Source: Pomphorhynchus laevis
Taxonomy: Eukaryota > Acanthocephala > Palaeacanthocephala > Echinorhynchida > Pomphorhynchidae
Direction of reading: 5' to 3'
Assembly (NCBI GenBank): GCA_012934845.2
Contig: WNNJ02003316.1
Span: forward strand, 1 to 64,000
DNA length: 64,000 bases
Below are positions 32,691 to 43,957 of this stretch, one piece after another. The position numbers and the translations under genes were made by a program. The notes under the pieces were generated by a model. That model ran no database searches, had not been told where the DNA came from, and saw only the letters and a list, made by a program, of their open reading frames with translations. The stretch's first letter is position 1; each line of letters begins with the position of its first letter.

Positions 32691-35054
32691 CCTATCATGC
32701 TCGGTAATGGCGAGATGAGGATCTTGAGAAGCCTTAGTCTTTGTTCTGGAGGACGTCCTCTTGAAAATAAGACAAATCTCGAGATAGCCCAAGTACTCCA
32801 GAGGCGCACTTGGGTTTTCCAATTCAATAACAGATGCTGAGCCCGTTTCAGGGCCCACATAGCTATCTTCAGAATACGTTAGAGTATATTCATATCAGCT
32901 TAAGCTGACCACTTAAGCGCAACGGTGAACCCCCGGTATTTTACTCGACTCGTGAAGACAGAAAGGTGTTGATTAGTCAAAATGGAGGAGAGCGCAGAGA
33001 ATGCTAATCTCTTAAAAAGAGATTAGCACTCTGTGCTAATCTCATGAAATCTCATGAAAGAAGACCACCTGCGATTTAGAGTAATTGAGAACAAGAATGA
33101 ATATGGGTAGCTGGTATTTTAATCTTAAAAGGAAACGGCTGATGTCAGAGACTACATCTTTGCAGCTGCGTTCAGAGGACATGGCTGTGGTATAATCGGC
33201 GTATACCACTAGATATTGATTCCGTTGGAATTTTTTTGTAGAGTATAATGGAGGCAACAAGATACAAGATTGTAGAAAGTGGGGATCCTTGAGGCACACC
33301 CGTAATAGGGTAAAACTGATGTGCATCAGGGTCGTCTTCATATAAGAATCACTTGGTATACAACAATATTTCCACCCTGTTAGCAATTTTCGCAGGCAAC
33401 CCAAGGGACCTGAGAGAAGAAATAACAGAAGGAATGGAAATGCGGTCAAATGCCGCAGAAAAATCGAGAAAGACAGCTACAGCAAGCTGATGACTGTTAT
33501 CTTGACAAAACTGATACACTTCACCTATTGCCGAATGGACCGAGCGATCTTTTACGTACCAATGAAAATCCTGGTGGGATTAAATTTCGCCTACTTAGAT
33601 GGTCGCGGATTTTTGCGCAAGCTCTTTTTCGTAAATGGAGATGAGGGAGTTTTGAATCGAAATGGGTCGCAGATCTTTAGGACAAGAAATTGATTTCTTT
33701 TTGGGTAAAAATACACGTCGGCTAATATTTACGCCAGCAATATCGAACGGGGAGGCTAATAGCATTGTGATAGCGACCTCCTTTCTCTGACTGCCTGTCA
33801 AAAGCTGACTGACCCGAGTAGATAATGGCGCGTGGGATTTGGAGGTTCCCGAAAGTGGCCCGTAGGAGTTTAAAATATCTGTGACAGATAATTCCCTGTT
33901 CTGAAGTCACCTCAAGGCGGGATTGGTTGGGAAGATAGAGTGCCTCCATAATTATGTAGTGATAGTGACTCTTATAAAACTTTGTCAAGGTCTATGCTAC
34001 CTATCCAACCCAATGTTCTCTCCTTCCAGCAGACAAATTTCTCCTTGAATATCTCCCAAAATGAAGACTGATAAAGGTTAAGACGAGCAATGCTCGCACT
34101 ATCCTCACTCAGCTGGAACCTATATCTAGTGCTCCTTATTTATTCGAGAGGGTCTGTCTGGCGGAAACAGAGAGATTTGGAAGATGTAGCATTTTAGCTA
34201 GTACCTTGAGTTTTGTTGGAATGGGATTGTATATTCGACCTTTATAGATCGTCGATAGGAACGCGGTAGCTTGCGAACAGAGATAGGAATTAAATTTGGT
34301 CAAACTCTCATTTTCAATTCTGGGAAAGAGTTGGACAGCTGCCTGAAAGAAGGCCACTCTAATAGAAATAAAGTGAAACCTCCTTCTAAGCAACGTATCA
34401 TCCTCTATCCGGCAGCGAATTAGATCATGAGAGATGGTCTGTTGTTGTCGCGATTGCTCAGTACAGATGGGTTTCAACAACTACAACTTATGTAGCAGTA
34501 AAATGTCAAGGAGAGAATTAGTTGTTGAACAATGAAAGGTGGGGGAAAATGGTTTGTAGACAAGATAGTCGTTCCTGGTTTTGCGAAGTGCTGCATTAAT
34601 CCAACGACTAGTTCTGTCGTTGAAGTCACAAAGTAACATGTCATAGCCGCTACCAAATGTACGATTCAGGAGGTCACGGTTCTTGTGAATTTCTCCTGGC
34701 CGGATATATATATATTGGCTATGCTGATGCGTTTACCGTTCTTACGAAGTGATATAGCTAAACAAGATAGGGCTGGACAAGAATAGTTAAGAAGGAGGGA
34801 AGATCTTAAGGAGCATTTAACTAAGGTTAAAAGACCTTGAGAAGAAGAGAGTGAGGTGGGGTTATGTACGGAGTATAATGGGTGTAGATGTGCTTAGGAA
34901 TAAATCGAGTAATGTCCTGGGGGAGCCAGATAGACCGCGTCTCCTGAAGGACTATAAAATCTGCATCTCTACCAGATCGAAGGCTTAGGGCGGAAGCACC
35001 TCCCGAATTCCACTGAAGGATATTCAGTGAAAAAGGCTCTTGATTACTTTGCAT
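32690..35054 (-). pseudogene. LINE ORF2: endonuclease and RT, broken
   Basis: The endonuclease begins SLNILQWNSGGASALSLRSG and DFIVLQETRSIW (35054-34830) and closes with TNSLLDILLLHKL and SHDLIRCRIEDD (34520-34400). The RT shows RVFLPKKKSISCPKDLRPIS (33720-33650), VAVFLDFSAAFDRI (about 33480-33440), GVPQGSPLSTILY (about 33300) and a decayed catalytic box VVYADYTTAMS with NYSKSQVVFF after it. The thumb region at 32860-32690 ends the copy. Multiple frame changes; the second catalytic Asp of the YADD box is replaced by Tyr. Confidence 0.75.
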
Positions 35055-35094
35055 TGTGTTAAGTTATCTGGAGTGATATGCCTCATGCATCCTC

Positions 35095-36190
35095 CTAGTC
35101 CGAACCGGATGTGAGAAGGTTGCCCTTCCAACACCCAGCGGGGCAAGCTAGAGATACTTGCCCACGGGCAATATTTGCATTTCTCATGTCGGCTACCGCG
35201 TCTGCCACTCTCCAAAGGTATGATTGCTGTTTGTATATCTTAATCGGAGGCACTGTCTTGGAAGAAGGCAATTGTTTCTTGGAGGAGGATGTGGATCTTC
35301 TTTTAGAATCAATATTAGGAAGATTTGATTTAGCTCTCTTTTTAGAAGGCATGACAACCGGAAGAGAGGATATTGTAGAGGTGTATTTGTCGTCAGATTG
35401 GCAATCAGCGATTAGATTGATCGTGCTGTTTCTTGAAGCGATCTAAAGAAACTAAACATCTCTTCCACATTAATTCCTGTTGAGCCACACATTGTATTTG
35501 TCCTAGTGGGGGAGAGTGTATGTTCTTTTTAATTGAATGTCTGCTCACGTAATCTTTGAAAACTGAGAATTTTTTTGACCAAGAAGGGTGTTTGAGTCCA
35601 GAGTTAGTACATCTGCGATCAAGCTTGTACTGTGCGTCATGGTCTGTATTATCTGATCCACAGACACCGCAAGTTCTTTTTTTTGCACAGGTTGAGCTCC
35701 AGTGTCCCCACATGTGACAGATATTAGAGTGTGGAAACGTGAGGTTGTCTGTGCTTGCAACTATGAAATTCAGATTGCAACCCATAATCGGATTGGATGC
35801 AGAGTTCGATAGGATATAAGCGTTGTCCTCGTCAATGTTCGCAAATGCAATTGAGAGATTTTGATCTTCTCTATTCTTAATAAAACGAATATTTTGTAGA
35901 GAATAACGTTTTTTCTGCTCTTCAAAATCATCTTTTTCTAGATCGGGAAGTATATTTGTTATCTTTACAGATGCCATAATTGGTTTTGATACCAATTTGT
36001 TGGAACAATTTTCTTTAAAGAATTTAGTGTAGGTTGCTATGTCATAAGAAACAAAGGAAATTCTATAGTAATTATTCATTACTTTGGCGGAATTAATCAT
36101 GATTCTGTTAGGTTGTAAGCTTATGAATTTCCTAAGGAATTCATTAAAGTATTGGTTTTTCTGTATTGGAATAGAAGGGGTGACGTTCAC
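35095..36190 (-). pseudogene. LINE ORF1, gag-like with zinc knuckles
   Basis: The first frame, 36190-35405 (261 aa), has an alpha/beta (RRM-like) N-terminal half (NRIMINSAKVMNNYYRISFV, VKITNILPD) and then zinc knuckles: ICHMWGHWSSTC, CGVCGSDNTDHDA and CTNSGLKHPSWSKKF, the pattern of I/Jockey/R1-group ORF1 proteins that coat element RNA. A second frame, 35352-35095, carries the Lys/Arg/Ser-rich C-terminal tail (KKRAKSNLPNIDSKRRSTSS), so a frame change lies near 35400. The first knuckle has lost a Cys (S-N-I-C-H start). Confidence 0.75.
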
Positions 36191-36200
36191 TAGATTAACT

Positions 36201-37255
36201 AGTTTTATTTATTGGAGGAACCTCCTCAATTTCCCGATTAAGAACAGTTAACAATATGTAAATATGTGTGTTTTCAAAAGTTGTCAATTTTTCTGGTTGA
36301 TTTTTCTGATCTTTCCAGAAAGTCCAGTTTTAATTGTTGATTTGAGTGTTTTTTCGTAGTTTTTTGAAGCTCCGAAGCGTACGTTGCCCAGCATTTTCGA
36401 TTCCTAACCACAGTATAAGTTATGACGAAAGAAACAAGAAACTTTAATACAATCCAATTGCTCATCTAGAACAACAATGGGTCTTAAAACAATTGGTTAC
36501 CTAATAAATTATAGTGATAAGAATAAGGCTAACTGGATAAATTTGTTCGCTTATTTAACAAATTTAAAAGTAGTTTTAATTGAAACTACTTTCATTAAAT
36601 ATCAATTAAAAGTAGTTTTAGTTGATGTTAATTTAATGTTCATATCTAAATATATACCTTCTTTATCATAAATATTAACTTTATTAAGAATAAGGCTACC
36701 TGGGTAAATTTGTTCACTTATTGAATCTTAGAGTTATGCAGAAACATGTATTTCATTGATAAAAACTGTTAACTGCTATAGTTAAATGTTAACTGACACT
36801 GAAAATATACAGTAAAGAGTTATATAGTTTTATGTAGTTAAATATTACAATATAGTTATATAGTATAACTATATAGTATAGTTATATAACCATAACAATA
36901 TAGTTAGTTTAGTTATAGTTTATAGTTAACTGCAACTGAACATATACTGTAAAGAGCTATAAAAACTATTTTACCAATATTGTTTAATGTATTGATATTA
37001 TTATTTTGAAATTTTAATATTTAATGTATTACATTTAATGTTAGGTATGCATGAATGCTTATGCAAAAATATGTTTCTTGTAAATTTAAATGTCATCTTC
37101 ACGATATAAATTAAGAGTAGTTTTAATTGACGTTAATGTTCATATCTAGATATATATCTTTTCGTCAATATCAGTTTTATTAAAGATAAGACTGCCTGAA
37201 TTAATTTATATATATATCATAATTTATAATTTATATCTTTATAATAGTAAATTTG
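36201..37255 (-). repeat. AT-rich stretch with Penelope-like RT fragments and a duplicated block
   Basis: Fragments of the Penelope-like RT (reverse complement of the [19 protein letters not shown] region) lie at about 36500-36720 and 37030-37205. Between them a block GTTAACTG-ACTGAA-ATATAC plus GTAAAGAG-TATA is duplicated at 36785-36825 and 36925-36962 around TATAGTTA simple sequence. No gene seen. Confidence 0.6.
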
Positions 37256-37259
37256 TCAA

Positions 37260-38030
37260 GGCCTATGCTACTGATCCAACCCAATACTCTCTCCTTTAAG
37301 CAGACAAACTTCTCTCTCTTAAATATATTCCAAAAGGAAGACTGAGAAGGGTTAAGGCAAGAAATGCTCATAGCCACTACCTAAAATAAGTTCCAGAAGC
37401 TCACGGTTCTTGTAAAACCAAGAAGGATGTTCAACGCCGCAGTTGGAAAAATGGGAGGCAATACACACTTTCCCCAAATGAACATCAGATGATCCGCAGA
37501 CCCCATATGTCCGGGTCCACTTGCAATTAGAAGCCCGATGCCCCAATTGATGACATCCATTACAATGGGGGGGTACGTCAGGTGATCGGAGTCTATAAGT
37601 GTGAATGACAAATTGTGCCCCAGAAATGGGTTACATACTGTTTGATAGGCATTCAGTCTGGTCAACCGACGTTGAGCAAAATCAACTGGTAATTGTAGGC
37701 TGTTTCTGCCCGTGATAGAACGTATGTTATGTACTTTATAAGTAGATTCTAGATCCCTTACATCTTCCTCTGACATAAAGGACTGAAAATTGTTTATTTT
37801 TAAAGAAGCCTGAATAGGCTTGAAAGTTGTCGTTCCGTAATCTGTTAAGTTCTTCTCGAAAAATTCTAAATAGGCTGCCGCGATATCTGAGGTGCAGAAG
37901 GAAATGCGAACCTCAGACTAAAAATATCTTATTGAATTGAATAAAATTCTATTTTTGTAAGCAACAGTGAACTCTCTCAGGAACTTATTAAAAAGGTTCT
38001 GTCTTTAGAAATGTTGTAGAAGTTTCACTA
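37260..38030 (-). mobile_element. Second copy of the I/Jockey-like LINE: ORF1 plus a piece of ORF2
   Basis: Minus frames 37776-37381 and 37546-37352 carry the same zinc-knuckle block (LGHRASNCKWTRTYGVCGSS, CGVEHPSWFYKNREL) after the RRM-like half (VHNIRSITGRNSLQLPVDFA). Directly beside it, 37260-37370 matches 33985-34100 of the other copy, which lies inside ORF2. The two are joined with the intervening 1.2 kb missing, so this copy has a large internal deletion. Confidence 0.75.
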
Positions 38031-38600
38031 TAACAGGGTTTACCAATTTTGGCACAGGAGGTAGTTCTCCCTCCGTGCTCGAGACCAAAAACTGAGAAGA
38101 AACCGTTGAGCGCAAAAATCTCCTCAGGAGATTTTTGGCGTAAAAATCTCCTGAAAATGAAAAAAATGAAAAATTCCAAAGAAAATATATTCTGGAGCAA
38201 TAAAGGAAAATATGGCTTATGAAGGATATTTCTACACTATTGGCTAGCGTAGAAACACTACCTAATAGTGTTTAGGTAGTGAATCAATATTATACACTAT
38301 TAGGTAGTGTTTAGGTAGTGAAGCAATTTAGGTAATCAGGAGCAATAAAGGAAAGTGGGGAACAAAGCTCAAAGCAAGTATCATTTTTATGATTATAATT
38401 TTATGATTACATTCATATGATTATATTTTCTTTGAAATTTTTCATTTTAGGAGTGAATAAATTTTTAGGAGATTTTTACGCCGAAAATCTCCTGAGGAGA
38501 TTTTTGCGGACAGTCTTCACTATAACAGAGTTTACCAATTTTGGCACGGGAGGTACTTCTCCCTCCGTGCTCTAGATCAAAAACTGAGAAGAAACACCCC
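38026..38600. repeat. 80-bp direct repeat flanking the MITE
   Basis: TTTCACTATAACAGGGTTTA to AAACTGAGAAGAAAC at about 38026-38108 recurs at about 38513-38595 with a few changes. The left copy stops right before the MITE and the right copy begins right after it. Length is far beyond a normal target duplication, so it is more likely a tandem duplication of the host sequence with the MITE between. Confidence 0.85.
38111..38508. mobile_element. MITE with palindromic terminal inverted repeats
   Basis: 398 bp. The left end CGCAAAAATCTCCTCAGGAG and onward is mirrored at the right end over about 42 bp with one mismatch, and weaker inverted similarity (AAAATGAAAAATT-CAAAGAA) extends to about 80 bp. 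Each repeat is itself a near-perfect palindrome (AAAAATCTCC / GGAGATTTTT). The interior has ACACTA-TAGGTAGTGTTTAG repeats. No coding capacity, so it would need a transposase from elsewhere; the superfamily is unknown because no clear target duplication was found. Confidence 0.85.
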
Positions 38601-38781
38601 TTATCTTTTAATCTGTAGCAGGAATACGTGTTTCCATTGAGCGCTTTGATCCTCCGATAATTGACACTGACATAATTTTTTCAGTGCGATCAAAATAATA
38701 AATTAATATCATACATTTATAAAGCTTTACTTTTTTACTTTAGATATTTTGATAGAGCTTATTCAATTGGGCTATTTTCAA

Positions 38782-39285
38782 ATGTCGACTTTATTACGCA
38801 TCATTGTCCATGCTCGAAGGACACTGACTCTCAACGGCATAAGTAAAGCTACCTGGAAAAAGATTGACGATTACTCGAAAATCGCTCCAACGCCGCTTAC
38901 AATAGAAAATTTTCATAAGCTGTGCAATGTTTCACATATACAAGAATACTACGATTTCCTGCGATATGAAATTCTACGCCGACTGGCTGGTATGATCAAA
39001 GAAATGAACAATTTACCTAGGGACATGTCACAGATTAGTACTGTTAATCATATTTGCTCCTTGTACTGCTCGACCTTTGAAGATGTACTGTACTTTGAAG
39101 AGCGTAATGACCACACGTCTGAAAATTTAGACAAACTTTTCAAAGTGATTAAAGTTATACTGGACAGACATAAGCATGTATTGTATTCGTTAGCATGTGG
39201 AATGATGGAATACAAACAACGAAATCAACAGCTAAAAACATCAGAAGATATGAACGCCGAATTGATATATTACAGCTTTAAATAA
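38782..39285 (+). CDS. PDK: PDK-type mitochondrial kinase, N-terminal regulatory domain
   Basis: 167 aa from ATG 38782 to TAA. Pyruvate dehydrogenase kinases switch off the mitochondrial PDH complex by phosphorylating E1-alpha. The basic, Ser/Thr-containing N-terminus (MSTLLRIIVHARRTLTLNGI) could be a mitochondrial presequence. KIDDYSKIAPTPLTIENFHK, then LRYEILRRLAGMIKEMNNLP, VNHICSLYCSTFEDVL and LACGMMEYKQ follow the four-helix-bundle domain (BCDHK_Adom3) of PDKs in order. A possible acceptor (TTACTTTAG) ends at 38743, so an upstream exon could exist. After EYKQ the sequence leaves the family pattern and stops at 39285, and I see no GT donor in the last 90 bases. The ATPase half is 4.7 kb downstream. 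Confidence 0.8.
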   Translation: MSTLLRIIVHARRTLTLNGISKATWKKIDDYSKIAPTPLTIENFHKLCNVSHIQEYYDFLRYEILRRLAGMIKEMNNLPRDMSQISTVNHICSLYCSTFEDVLYFEERNDHTSENLDKLFKVIKVILDRHKHVLYSLACGMMEYKQRNQQLKTSEDMNAELIYYSFK

Positions 39286-40711
39286 TTTTTATCTCATATG
39301 ATGTTGGTGGCCGATCTATCTGTCAATGATCGATACATGGACGCCAACATCAATTGATAAATACAGTAGGTAAATTATAAAAAAACATTAAATACTGGAT
39401 GCCAAACGTAAAAAATTTATTAACATCTCATATATTCATCGTATTTACAAAATTGATAAATTAATTTATCAATATTAATATTAATATTAATTAATTGATA
39501 ATTAATTTACTAAATTAATTAAAATTAATTAATTAATAAAAAGTGATTGATTATGCAAGTTTAGAGCTGGGATTCCTTCGAAAGCTTTATTAAAACTTTT
39601 AAAATTTTAATTTAAAAATCAAAGCAAAAACCTCGTAATTTTAAATAAAATCTTTTAATCTTTAAATTTAAATAATGTGTTTGTGACTTAAACAAAGTAA
39701 ATATCATAAATAAGCAAATCAAATTTGCTTATTTTTTGTTGAATTTTGATCATTTTTTGTCAAATTAAAATTCTAATCAAAATTGATTGATTAAAATTAA
39801 GCAATTAATAAAAAGTGATTGATTATGCAAGTTTAGAGCTGGGATTCCTTCGAAAGCTTTATTAAAACTTTTAAAATTTTAATTTAAAAATCGAAGCAAA
39901 AAAACTCGTAATTTTAAATAAAATCTTTTTAATAAATCTTTAAAATCTTAAAATCTTTAATCTTAAAATCTTATTTAATAATCTTATTAATAATATTTTT
40001 AATAATCTTATTATTAATTCTTATTATTAATCTTATTATTTAATAATCCTATTTAATAATCTTAACATCTTTTTAAATCTTTTAAAATTTTAATTTAAAA
40101 AATCGAATCAAAAAACTCGTAATTTTAAAATTTTAAATAAAATTTGTTACAAATTAAAATTCTAATCAAAAATGAGTGATATTAATTAATTCAATATTTA
40201 CTGATCTGCGTAATTGTATAAATAATTAACAGTCTTAATTATAAGATTGTTTCTCCTATACGAAACCAGTAATTACCAAATTATTATTCATCTATTATAC
40301 TCATGTCTAGTCTGCTAATTTGGTAAAATGGCGATTCTTTAATACCTTAGAATATACAGCCATGCAAGTGCTACCACCTTGTGTGATTGCATATTTTTTG
40401 AGTTAGTTATATATCCATTCTTATCATAAAGCTACATTTGATCATTTAATTAAGAATATAAATCATTATTATAAATACATAATATAATTTAATATTAATT
40501 ATACTATTAATAATTAATAAAGGTTATTATCTATATTAATCAATTAATCATATATATTAAAATACGTAAACACAGTTATCTGATCTGACCTTTTATATAT
40601 TGTATTTATAATAAATATATAATTATTTATTAGTTATAATTATTTAACATCTTTTTTATTTATAAATAATATAAAATACGTAGATTCAGTTAACTGATCT
40701 GATTTATTTAA
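39286..40711. repeat. AT-rich spacer within the PDK locus, with a direct repeat
   Basis: A block AAAGTGATTGATTATGCAAG to TAAATAAAATCTTTT occurs at 39539-39652 and 39815-39930. 39930-40080 is CTTATTAATAAT-type simple sequence. The Penelope-like terminus (ATACGTAGATTCAGTTAACT) appears at 40677-40700 and a diverged one at 40562. No exon seen. Confidence 0.6.
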
Positions 40712-42470
40712 ATTCGTGTGTCGAGAAGATGGAAACGGAGGCATTTGAATGCAATAAAGGAGCGAGCGCGGTGGACGTCGAGAGAGAGCTGATTCCAGGC
40801 GAGTGAGGCGGCGACGAGGAAGGATCGGAGACCGTAGTTGTTGGAGTAATTGGAAACCTGGAATTAGAGGGAATGACGAGAACGTAGCGATAGAGAGGTA
40901 AGGCAAGTGTCGTCAAAGAAAGGAAGGTTAATGAACAATGGGAATCTGACAGCGATGAGACGAAAAGTGACGAGAAGAAGGCGGAGTTTGATGCTGATGT
41001 GGATAATGAGCCAGGAGAGTTGGGCAAGATATGTGGATGTGTGGTCGATGCGACGGAGACGTAGGAACACTCGAAACGGCGGAGTTTGATGCAGATGAGG
41101 ATTGTGGACCAGGAGAGTTGGGCAGGATATGTTGATGTGTGGTCGAAGCGACGGAGACGGGATCACTCAAACGGCGGAGTTGATGATGTGTTGTAGGGGA
41201 AAGATGATGAATTTTGGATAATTGGGAAAAAGGCCGAGGAGGTAATCGATTTTAGAGAATAGAAGCGTTGAGAGAAGAGACATACAAAAACGTAAGTTGA
41301 TAAGGGAGTCGATACGGTGGATTTCCGGAGAATTCAGCTAGACGAGCGGACCTTGTCGCGGATGAAGGATTTAAGGGAAAGGTAATCATCTAAATGGGAT
41401 CCTAAGAAAGTGAGATTGTGGAATATGGGGATGATTGATGAGGCAAAGTTATAGGGGGAGGAGATATGCTAGGTTGACGGGGGATGATCCACATTATTTT
41501 GGACTTGTCTGGGTTTAGAACAAGACGAAGCCAGGAGAGACGTTTGTAGATAGAAGAAAAACAGTTGGAGACAGAAATGTCGATATCGTGTATGCGATGT
41601 TCGGGTGCATGATCATAGATGATGATATCATTGGCGTATTTCATGACGTTAAAAGAGTAATGTTTGATAAACGGAGATAGATCGCCAAGCAAAAGAGAGA
41701 AAAGCAGGGGCCTAGAAATGAACCTTGTGGGACCCCGCAGAAAATAGGGATGGGATTATGATGAATTGAAACAAACGCGAAAGGAACGGTCGGTTAGATA
41801 TGAGGCAAACCATGCTACGGAGGAGGAAAAAAGCCGTAATTATAACGAAGGTGATAAATGAGGATGGAGTGGTCGACGATGTTGAAGGCGGAGGAGAGGT
41901 CGATGGAGATAAGATCACTATATAGAGCCTTGTTACGATAAATGAGTAAGTCGTGGTAAATTTTTATACTTGCAACTTCGGTGGAGTGATTTAAGCGGAA
42001 AGCAGATTGGAAAGGAGAGTACAGATTGGATGAAGAGAGATAAACGTTGATCTGTATTAAGATAAGGCGTTCAAAAAGCTTAGAAAGAATAGGGAGGAGT
42101 GAAATGGGGTGATAGCTCGAAGGAAGTGAGTGGTCGAGCGACTGTTTCTTAAGGAGGGTACCAACGATAACGGATTTCCAGTGTGATGGAAAGATACGAC
42201 TGCGAATGGAGGAGTTAAACAAGGTGGTGAAGAAAGGGGATATCGATGAGCATATTGATTTAAGAATGAGGGTAGGCAGGGGATCGCAGGTGAGGTTTTG
42301 TTGGGCAAGGACATGAGGACAGATGAGACTTCGGCAGGTAAGACAGGGAGAATATGGAAGAGTTCCGTGTATATGAGGCGAGGCGGGTAGAGTGTGATGG
42401 GATAGAGACGAAGGTGAGAGAGCAACGTGGATACTTTGGTCTCGAGAACTTACGAATAATCATGGGGATA
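40712..42470 (-). mobile_element. L2/CR1-like LINE, third copy (RT to 3' end), broken
   Basis: Minus strand, between the two PDK pieces. The RT frame 42222-41815 (MFNSSIRSRIFPSHWKSVIV, SYHPISLLPILSKLFERLIL, SIDLSSAFNIVDHS) continues at 41692-41402 (SFNVMKYANDIIIYDHA, LRLVLNPDKSKIMW). It is close to the first copy at 1680-5985 (QYADDILIYAHA, LSLNPDKSKIMW). The catalytic box reads YAND instead of YADD. The C-terminal SFLVAASLAWNQLSLDV lies at about 40850-40790. It lacks the endonuclease and ORF1; several frame changes. Confidence 0.85.
40978..41190. repeat. Tandem duplication of about 105 bp inside the LINE
   Basis: GGCGGAGTTTGATGC-GATG, then GAGAGTTGGGCA-GATATGT and GATGTGTGGTCGA-GCGACG, occurs at about 40980-41070 and 41078-41158, with the start of a third unit at 41172. 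It lies in the C-terminal coding part and is not present in the other LINE copies. Confidence 0.85.
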
Positions 42471-42954
42471 TAATATAACTAATATAACTTCATTGCTCTC
42501 CATTACTTTAATGTAATGCTTATCCAGATTATTCAATGCTGTATACGCTCTTCTGACTTTACAACATTCGTCAATCGGTAATATTGACGGGAATTGTCTA
42601 GGCGAGTTTATCGTATTTTGTCGGCAATCGGTGTGACACCATATCGCAGGCCGATATTATTGTTATTATTAATGCCCTCAGGTCTTATTGAATAGAATTG
42701 CAATGTCTTCAAAGTGATCTACGATACTAGTGGCGACTCTTGCCAACGTAAAACAGTGCTCTCATTATTTATGCCATGTTAAATCTCATACACGCTCCTG
42801 CTTTTCTTTACAATTCTGCAAAATTTAATACTAAGGCATCTGATCTTGATCCACAATTGTATCTTAATCCCGTAAATACTTAACAGCATACGGAAATATA
42901 CACGAACAACAAAGCAAACGACGGTTTGGAGAGCATTTAGAAAAGCACGATTAA
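42471..42954. other. Unassigned stretch
   Basis: More mixed composition than its right flank (for example TATCGCAGGCCGATATTATT near 42645). No open frame or family motif. It could be 5' sequence of the LINE to its left or separate DNA. Confidence 0.35.
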
Positions 42955-43800
42955 TTAGTCAATTCATGAAAATTGATCTTTATAAATTTCAATAGATATA
43001 AATTATATAACATCTTATAATAATTATTTACTATTTATAATTATTTTATCATTTTATTATTTATTTTATTTAGCATTATTTTTAGTATATAAATAATATA
43101 AAATACGTGGCTAATCTGATTAATTGAGAGTTTTATCTAAGATTGACAGAATAAACAAAATTTTAGATTAGCATCGTTGAGCTCACTTTGTTCGTAGAAT
43201 TCATTTAATTCTTTTTATGAACTTGCATTTTTATATACCCGAGGATGAGAAGCAGTGTGATAAAATAAAATTGTCTCATTATTAATTTTATAATTTTAAT
43301 TATTAATAATGTAAAATTATTAAATTATTAAATTAATCATACAAAAGTATACATTTTATATATTAATAATATCCCGTTAAAGTTTAGTTAAGATATGCTA
43401 ATATTTAAATATATGAATATTTATGCTATATTTAATATATGGAAAATAATAAAATTTAAAATAATATTATACTCTAATATAATACACTATATAATCAAAT
43501 TTCATCAGAGGAAATACGTCATTAGTATGCATTGGGCCCGCGACTATGTTAGTTGGAGGAATACGGGAGTTAAATATGATAACTAGCAATTTTTCCTGAT
43601 GGTATCTAATTGTTATTCTGATACATTAAATATTACATATCTGTCAATTCATAAAAAATTGATTTGTATTTTAATTTTTAACTTTATATAAACTCTATAA
43701 AATCTTATATAATGATTTATTATTTATAATTATTTATTTTATTTTTAATTTATATTGTATAAAATACGTAGACTCAGTTAGCTGACCTGATATAATTATT
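42955..43800 (+). repeat. Two Penelope-like 3' tails, one with the structured module
   Basis: 42955-43110 holds the tail TTAGTCAATTCATGAAAATTG to ATAAAATACGTGGCTAATCTGA. 43502-43795 holds the full module (GAAATACGTCATTAGTATGC, ACTATGTTAGTTGGAGGAAT, TTCCTGATGGTATCTAATTG), then TCAATTCATAAAAAATTGA and the terminus AATACGTAGACTCAGTTAGC. No RT in either. Confidence 0.75.
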
Positions 43801-43957
43801 ATACAAAATCAGAATAAAATACATGGGTATTCATTGTAATCAAAAAATAGCATAAATCCACTATTAGTATTGCAGCTCTATATACATGTTAATACGTTCA
43901 TCAGTATTGACATAAAACTATAATATTTCATTTCTGACCGTTCCTATTCAAACATTT

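Larger units (their letters stand above)
32690..36200 (-). mobile_element. I/Jockey-group LINE with ORF1 and ORF2, broken
   Basis: Minus-strand element in the usual order: ORF1 (36190-35095), endonuclease (35054 to about 34440), RT (about 33770-33040) and C-terminal part (to about 32690). Its composition is clearly richer in G+C than the flanks. It interrupts the L2-like LINE copy at its left edge. A second ORF1 copy of the same family lies at 37260-38030. Confidence 0.8.
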
